Shown here piece by piece: positions 24,009 through 27,788 of a DNA stretch of 27,788 nucleotides (positions within the stretch are counted from its first letter, which is position 1; each line of letters opens with the position of its first letter). The position numbers and the translations under genes were made by a program. This stretch comes from CAXMST01 sp963700785 (lineage in GTDB: Bacteria; Actinomycetota; Thermoleophilia; Solirubrobacterales; 70-9). Location: positions 1 through 27,788 of the forward strand of contig CAVOYZ010000022.1 in assembly GCA_963700785.1 (NCBI GenBank), in the 5' to 3' direction. Under the pieces are notes generated by a model. It had not been told where the DNA came from and searched no databases. It worked only from the letters and a program-made list of their open reading frames with translations.

Positions 24009-24218
24009 TCAGCCGTACCGGGGCGCCTCCCTGCGGCCCGCTACCAGTTTGACCACGAGCAGCAGGATCACGACGCCGATGACGCCGCCGAGGTCGAAGA
24101 CGTCATCGTCCCCGATCCCGATCCACACCTTGAAGATCAGATACCCGAGGGCCGATCCCGCCAGTCCGAGCAGGATCGACAGACCCCACGACTTCGGTCC
24201 GCCCATCCCGCTGAACAC
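24009..24218 (-). CDS. GlsB/YeaQ/YmgE-like small membrane protein, 5' end unclear
   Basis: The open frame encodes 69 aa from a GTG at 24218, with two membrane helices (SILLGLAGSALGYLIFKVWI and GGVIGVVILLLVVKLV). The pattern fits the transglycosylase-associated/GlsB stress-protein family, which normally has a third, N-terminal helix. That helix is readable directly upstream (GALIAALIAGAIGRLLAPD, 24219-24275) in the same frame, but no ATG, GTG or TTG precedes it before a stop near 24370. An ATG at 24283 lies one frame off; one added base between about 24268 and 24275 would give a normal 91-aa protein. So either the gene is frameshifted or the sequence has a missing base. Confidence 0.6.
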   Translation of the reverse strand: MFSGMGGPKSWGLSILLGLAGSALGYLIFKVWIGIGDDDVFDLGGVIGVVILLLVVKLVAGRREAPRYG

Positions 24219-24401
24219 GTCGGGGGCCAGCAGCCGCCCGATCGCACCGGCGATCAGCGCCGCGATCAGCGCTCCACCGCCATCGGCGGGAGCTGCTATC
24301 CGCTGGGAAGCCGAGTCGGTGGCGCGCCTGCCTTGAGCGTGTAGCGGTGGGGCCTCAGCTTCAGACGCTTACCGGAGCAACAAGCGCAATCCGGCTACCT
24401 A

Positions 24402-24462
24402 CGGAGGGGGAGGGATTCGAACCCTCGATACGCCGAAAAGACGTATAACGGTTTTCGAGACC
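24402..24462 (-). pseudogene. Displaced 3' fragment of tRNA-Ser(CGA), copy C
   Basis: Identical over all 61 nt to 20482-20542 (66 nt counting ACCTA to the left). It has the same anticodon loop CTCGAAA, class-II variable arm, T-arm and acceptor 3' strand, and again no 5' half. Flanking sequence on both sides differs from copy B, except for the short arm motifs. Confidence 0.85.
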
Positions 24463-24544
24463 TGCGGCGGTCTGATTCGCTTCTGCTTGAACAAGCGGTT
24501 TCTGGCCTTCTCAGGGAGGCTGTGCGCCAGTCCGCGCGCCAGTC
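24402..24544. repeat. Attachment-site-like module C
   Basis: The tRNA-Ser 3' fragment is followed after exactly 63 bp by GCCAGTC (24526-24532) and GCCAGTC (24538-24544), 12 bp apart, matching module B in motif and spacing. AAGCGGTTTCT is present between them and the fragment. The left core CAATCCGGC (24387-24395) is present, but the double GAGCGGTCTCNAGCGGTC arm is degenerate (TGAGCGTGTAGCGGTG near 24330-24345) and at a different spacing. Confidence 0.72.
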
Positions 24545-24652
24545 CCGGTGGCGTCTCGCAGGGCGCTCCCGGTTGCTCGGAGAAGTTGGCTCCGATAGGC
24601 GAAGGCGATACCCTGCCGCCACCGTCCGGACAGGTATCAACGGGAGGGCGAA

Positions 24653-26398
24653 ATGCGAGTGTTTGCGGGCGCGGGAGGCAGGACAAGCAGCAGGGTCTTG
24701 CCCGGACGCGCGTCTTTTCTTGCGGCCCTGGCGCTGCTCGCAGCACTGGCTTCGATGGCGCTGGCTGCATCCCCTGCAGACGCTCGCAACGCTTACGTCG
24801 CCAACAGCGGCGACAACGACGTATCGGTGGTCAACACCGCCACCAACGCCAACCTCGGGACGGACATCCCGGTCGGGGCTACCCCCCAAGCGATCGCGTT
24901 CACCCCTGACGGTGTCCGCGCATATGTCGCCAACGTGGGGGACAACGATGTCTCCGTGATCGACACCGGGACGGGCACCAAGCTCGCTAGCGACATAGAG
25001 GTCGGTGCTCTCCCGAGGGCAATTGCCATTACCCCCGAAGGGCAGCGCGCCTATGTGGTCAACGACGGCGACGATGACGTCTCGGTGATCGACACGACGA
25101 CGAACACCAAGCTTCCCAGTGACATCCAGGTCGGGAATGGACCCGAGGCGATCGCGATCGCGCCCAACGGAGAGCGCGCCTACGTGCCCAACTTCGAAGA
25201 CGACGACGTCTCGGTGATCGACACCGCCACCAACACGAACCTGGGAGCCGACATCCCGGTCGGCACGAGACCTCGGGCGATCGCGATCACGCCCAGCGGA
25301 GAGCGCGCCTACGTATCCAACCTCGGCGACGACGACGTCTCGGTGATCGACACGGCCACCAACACGAACCTGGGAGCCGACATCCCGGTCGCCAGCTTCC
25401 CGGCTGGGATCGCCCTCACACCTGATGGGCAGCGCGCTTACGTGGTCAGTCCGAATCCGTTTGGCGTTCAACAAGCTTCGGTGATCGACACGACGACGAA
25501 CACCGCCCTCGCGGACGACATTCCGACCGGCGACCTCGCGTTCGTAGTCGCGATCACCCCCGATGGACAGCGCGCCTACGTGGCCAACGCTGGCGACAAC
25601 GACGTCTCGATCATCGACACGGCCACCAACACAAGCGACCCCAACGACGACATCGCGGTCGGCAACACCCCGCAGGGCATCGCCATCACCCCCAACCAGC
25701 CCCCGCAGGCGGCGCTCTCGGCCTCGCGCGACTCGGCTGCCGCCGCCAACGGCGAGACCTTTGTCGCCGAGGTCGGCGAGGAGGTGAGCTTCGACGCCTC
25801 CGCCTCCTCCGACCCCGACGGTCAGATCGCCACCTACTCCTGGGACTTCGGCGACGGCCAGGAGGTCGTCGACGGACCGGCGCAGGCCCACGCCTACAAC
25901 TCCCCCGGCACCTACACCGCCAAGCTCACCCTGACCGACGACGAGGGCTGCTCGACCGAGTTCATCTTCACCGGCCAGACCGCCTCCTGCAACGGCTCCC
26001 AAGTGGCCGAGGCGACCCAGAAGGTCAGGGTCTTGGCCGCCCCGAAACTGAAGCTCGAGGCGAAGTCGAAGCAGAAGCCCGATGCGCTCAAGCTCAAGGC
26101 AAGCTGCGGCAAGCTCCCCTGCGAGGCGAAGGTGAGCGGCAAGGCGAAGCTGCCCCGCGAGGGCAAGAAGGCCAAGAGCTACAAGCTGAAGACCAAGACG
26201 GTCTCGATCAAGGGGGGCGAGACCAAGACGGTCAAGCTCAAGTTCAAGAAGCAGAAGAAGTCGACCAGGAAGATCAAGAAGCTGCTCAACAAGGACAAGA
26301 AGGCCAAAAAGCGCAACAAGCTCCCGGTCAAGGTCAAGGCGACCGGGCCTGCGGGCGAGACCGACAAGGGCAAGCAGAAGATCAAGCTGAAGGGGTAG
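24653..26398 (+). CDS. Secreted YVTN beta-propeller + PKD + Lys-rich tail protein (paralogue 2)
   Basis: A 581-aa paralogue of the protein at 20725-22515 with the same order of parts. The signal peptide has core FLAALALLAALASMALAA and cleavage near ADA. Seven YVTN blades (about residues 45-345) follow, then a PKD domain (about 347-435, WDFGDG), then a Lys-rich tail with a Cys pair (SCGKLPC). The C-terminal half (PKD and tail) is more alike between paralogues than the blades, and two neighbouring blades here (25210-25260 and 25330-25390) are almost identical in DNA, showing recent blade duplication. The ATG at 24653 has GGGAGGG six bases upstream. It starts about 110 bp right of the module C arms, as paralogue 1 does for module B, and downstream non-coding sequence (GTCTCCCCTCC) is also shared. 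Confidence 0.88.
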   Translation: MRVFAGAGGRTSSRVLPGRASFLAALALLAALASMALAASPADARNAYVANSGDNDVSVVNTATNANLGTDIPVGATPQAIAFTPDGVRAYVANVGDNDVSVIDTGTGTKLASDIEVGALPRAIAITPEGQRAYVVNDGDDDVSVIDTTTNTKLPSDIQVGNGPEAIAIAPNGERAYVPNFEDDDVSVIDTATNTNLGADIPVGTRPRAIAITPSGERAYVSNLGDDDVSVIDTATNTNLGADIPVASFPAGIALTPDGQRAYVVSPNPFGVQQASVIDTTTNTALADDIPTGDLAFVVAITPDGQRAYVANAGDNDVSIIDTATNTSDPNDDIAVGNTPQGIAITPNQPPQAALSASRDSAAAANGETFVAEVGEEVSFDASASSDPDGQIATYSWDFGDGQEVVDGPAQAHAYNSPGTYTAKLTLTDDEGCSTEFIFTGQTASCNGSQVAEATQKVRVLAAPKLKLEAKSKQKPDALKLKASCGKLPCEAKVSGKAKLPREGKKAKSYKLKTKTVSIKGGETKTVKLKFKKQKKSTRKIKKLLNKDKKAKKRNKLPVKVKATGPAGETDKGKQKIKLKG

Positions 26399-26601
26399 GG
26401 CGGGGCTGCGTCTCCCCTCCCAAGCCCCGACCCCGCCGACCCGGGAGACCAACCCCAGACCACCTGAGACGAGGCGAGACGAGGGCGCTGGTGGCGGCTG
26501 GTGGGGAGACAGCCACCGCGAGCTTCGCGCCCTCAGCGGCCAGGGCACGAATCGGTAGTCAGCACGGATGCACGTGCCCCGCAGACCACCAAGGATTCGG
26601 G

Positions 26602-26627
26602 CACAGAGGTGCATGTGCACCTCTGTG
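26602..26627. promoter_or_regulatory. Perfect 26-bp palindrome upstream of secreted-protein gene
   Basis: CACAGAGGTGCA (26602-26613) and TGCACCTCTGTG (26616-26627) are exact inverted repeats with a 2-bp centre. They end 27 bp before the ATG at 26655. The size and symmetry fit a dimeric repressor operator; a 5'-UTR hairpin is the alternative. No counterpart was found before the related gene at 20104. Confidence 0.65.
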
Positions 26628-26654
26628 AAACCGTTCAATCCTGAAAGGGGAGTC

Positions 26655-27161
26655 ATGAAGAAGCTGATTCTGGCCCTCGTGGCACTCGCCGTGATGGCCC
26701 TCGCACCGGCGACGGCGCTCGCCGCCAAGGGCGGCACCGACCGGCCATACGAGGCGGCCTACTCGGGGAGTTCCGCCCTCTACCCCACCAGCGAGACGTA
26801 CTCGATCGTCGAGTTCACGGGGACGGGTCGCAGCGCCCCCGGCGGCAAAGGCACTCTCGAGTCCACGGGCACTATTACCTGGACCAGCACGCTCCCCCCG
26901 ATCACGTTCGACTACAGCGCCAGCTCCACGACCACGGCCGCTAACGGCGACCAGCTGTTCTCGACCGAGGTCGGCACCGGCACCTTCGACCCGGATGGCA
27001 ACTTTGTGATCGACGTCACCAGCACGATCACAGGCGGCACCGGGCGCTTCGAGGGGGCGAGCGGTTCCTCCACCGGGACGATCACCAACGTGCTCGTCGT
27101 CCCCGGCCTACCCTTCCGCTACGACACGACCATCTCGACGTCGGGCACGATCAGCTACTAG
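26655..27161 (+). CDS. Secreted beta-rich protein of unknown function
   Basis: A 168-aa exported protein. The signal peptide MKKLILALVALAVMALAPATALA (cleavage after ALA, residue 23) is followed by a Gly/Ser/Thr-rich mature part with alternating strands. A GGTGRFEGASGSSTGT motif (about residues 133-148) recalls secreted beta-barrel or dirigent-like proteins with 'GTGRFxGAxG', but no firm family can be named. The ATG at 26655 has AAAGGGGAG upstream. The leader CCGTTCAATCC before the ribosome site matches that of the 88-aa secreted protein (19838-20104), and the signal peptides are alike. A perfect 26-bp palindrome lies just upstream and a strong terminator hairpin follows. Confidence 0.82.
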   Translation: MKKLILALVALAVMALAPATALAAKGGTDRPYEAAYSGSSALYPTSETYSIVEFTGTGRSAPGGKGTLESTGTITWTSTLPPITFDYSASSTTTAANGDQLFSTEVGTGTFDPDGNFVIDVTSTITGGTGRFEGASGSSTGTITNVLVVPGLPFRYDTTISTSGTISY

Positions 27162-27188
27162 CCGGATCGAACAAGTCCAAGACGGGGA

Positions 27189-27216
27189 ACGGAGGGCGCC
27201 TACGGGCGCCCTCCGT
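27189..27216 (+). terminator. Strong hairpin terminator after secreted-protein gene
   Basis: ACGGAGGGCGCC (27189-27200) pairs perfectly with GGCGCCCTCCGT (27205-27216) over a 4-nt loop (TACG), followed by CGTCTCGG. A 12-bp perfect stem 27 bp after the stop codon makes a terminator likely even without a long T-run. Confidence 0.72.
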
Positions 27217-27255
27217 CGTCTCGGCGACAGCCTGATACCTCCGATTGGGCACTAA

Positions 27256-27702
27256 TGGGCACTAGCGGCCCCGACAGGGTCGAGCTATCCAGCGATCCTT
27301 GATGAGGATGTACTTGAGGCCCGCGTACCGGGCGGCACGCCAGAGGAGCAAGACCGTCTCGCCCAGGTGACCATGGCGGCGTACCTGGAGCGCGAGCGCA
27401 CCGTGGCCGGGGCCAACGAACGGCTAGATGCTGCCATGGTCGAGGCCGATGCCCAGCTGGCAACGACGGATGTCATCCTCGACGTGGTCGACGGGGACGC
27501 CGGAGTGTCGACGGCTGCAATCGCTGAGCAGCTCGCTGCCCTCGAGGCCCCAAGCCGCGTGATGCTGGTGGTGCTGACAGCGACGCCGACTAGCCTCGGC
27601 ATCCGCGACTGGCGCTCCTATCTCGGATCGGAACGGGGGAACCCCAGGGCCTTGATGAGTGCCAGTCGCGCGCCAGTCACGCTCCCTCTCAGGCGGCTTT
27701 GA
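27256..27702 (+). pseudogene. Gene fragment next to attachment module D, possibly a recombinase C-terminus
   Basis: The frame is open from 27256 to 27702 but has no start until GTG 27367/ATG 27373, while coding-like sequence (ILDEDVLEARVPGGTPEEQD) already lies upstream, so it looks 5'-truncated. The helical, Ala/Leu-rich part (RTVAGANERLDAAMVEADAQ, then AAIAEQLAALEAPSRVMLVV and a DWRSYLG segment) resembles the coiled-coil C-terminal region of large serine recombinases, but no catalytic domain is present. The resemblance is weak and by eye. The last codons run into the GCCAGTC arm repeats of module D, and module A preserves a similar codon-phased end (APVTLPLRRL here, VPVPLALRRF there). Confidence 0.35.
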
Positions 27703-27788
27703 GCGGTCTCCAGCGGTCAATGGCCACACTTGAAACGGCCCTGATCGATGCCCGCTTCCCGCACCAACAAGCCGAATCCGGCTTGTCT
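27661..27788. repeat. Attachment-site-like module D, cut by the window end
   Basis: GCCAGTC at 27661 and 27672 (11 bp apart), 22 bp, GAGCGGTCTCCAGCGGTC (27701-27718), exactly 55 bp, GAATCCGGC (27774-27782), 4 bp (TTGT), then CT at the last two bases. All intervals equal those of module A (11, 22, 55, 4). By analogy the next bases beyond the window should be ACGGAGGGGGAGG, the 3' end of tRNA-Ser on the minus strand. Confidence 0.75.

Larger units (their letters stand above)
20482..24401. mobile_element. Putative tRNA-Ser-targeted cassette B-C
   Basis: A 3.9-kb interval flanked by directly repeated 61-nt tRNA-Ser 3' fragments. Cargo, in order: YVTN/PKD/Lys-tail protein (+), histone-like basic protein (+), zinc-finger protein and small coiled-coil protein (both -), GlsB/YeaQ-like membrane protein (-). 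The left end carries the GCCAGTC double arm; the right end (module C, left side) has only a degenerate AGCGGT arm near 24331-24345. No integrase, relaxase or replication gene is seen. It is inferred to be a non-autonomous or decayed integrative element; an alternative is segmental duplication that includes a tRNA fragment. Confidence 0.5.
24402..27788. mobile_element. Putative tRNA-Ser-targeted cassette C-D (right end cut by window)
   Basis: A 3.4-kb interval from tRNA fragment C to module D at the window end. Cargo: YVTN/PKD/Lys-tail paralogue 2, a signal-peptide protein and a gene fragment (27256-27702) that abuts module D. Both ends carry the GCCAGTC double arms, and the right end also has the AGCGGTC double arm with 55-bp spacing. 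It is the best-preserved of the three intervals. No intact recombinase is seen. Confidence 0.5.

Noticed and set aside
24395..26737. 780-codon minus-strand open frame
   Set aside because: Antisense shadow of the YVTN repeat gene; its apparent repeats mirror the blades. It also runs through a tRNA fragment.
27246..27265. Tandem 10-bp repeat TGGGCACTAA/TGGGCACTAG
   Set aside because: Noted as a possible further recombinase arm, but only two units exist and no counterpart was found at the other modules.

Overview
The window comes from a high-GC Gram-positive chromosome, most likely an actinobacterium of the Thermoleophilia/Solirubrobacterales type. Evidence for this is the strong GC bias with frequent GTG and TTG starts, a small membrane-anchored protein of the 'ALLIALGGSAYA...NSV..KQVKN' type (18528-19163), and YVTN-propeller/PKD/lysine-tail secreted proteins. 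This placement is an inference from family resemblance; there is no rRNA in the window.

Positions 1-2978 hold ordinary housekeeping genes: a beta-carbonic anhydrase (-), a Ca2+/cation antiporter (+) and an ABC1/UbiB-family kinase-like protein (-). Positions 2979-14929 are dominated by a 5.1-kb direct tandem duplication (copy 1 3311-8418, copy 2 8419-13512). The unit is part of a DUF2236 (MpaB-like oxygenase) gene on the minus strand, followed by a dipeptide/oligopeptide ABC transporter operon on the plus strand: lipoprotein binding protein, DppC, DppB, DppD. Copy 2 runs on into intact dppD and dppF. In copy 1, dppD is cut at the junction and fused to antisense DUF2236 sequence. Copy 1 also carries nine single-base insertions, all of the same sign, that break DUF2236, the binding protein and dppC. 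The two copies share a palindrome ahead of the binding-protein gene and an RNA hairpin between the binding-protein gene and dppC.

Positions 14930-19163 hold a Pro-rich/TM/coiled-coil membrane protein, a small Cys-containing secreted protein, a two-domain chromate transporter (ChrA), an SRPBCC protein, a basic protein and the NSV-repeat anchored protein.

Positions 19164-27788 look like an accessory region built by repeated insertion at one tRNA-Ser gene. Two 61-nt displaced 3' fragments of tRNA-Ser(CGA), a shorter third one, and a fourth site cut off by the window end lie in direct orientation. They are flanked by attachment-site-like arms with exactly conserved spacing: GAGCGGTCTCNAGCGGTC, then 55 nt, then GAATCCGGC, then 4 nt, then CTACGG. 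The segments between sites (about 0.8, 3.9 and 3.4 kb) carry secreted or surface proteins, including two paralogous seven-bladed YVTN propeller + PKD + Lys-rich-tail proteins that each start just inside a site. They also hold a histone-H1-like basic protein, a zinc-finger/coiled-coil gene pair, a GlsB/YeaQ-like membrane protein and small signal-peptide proteins. No intact integrase is visible. The region therefore resembles a tandem array of small, non-autonomous or decayed tRNA-targeted cassettes, and it is the most novel part of the window.
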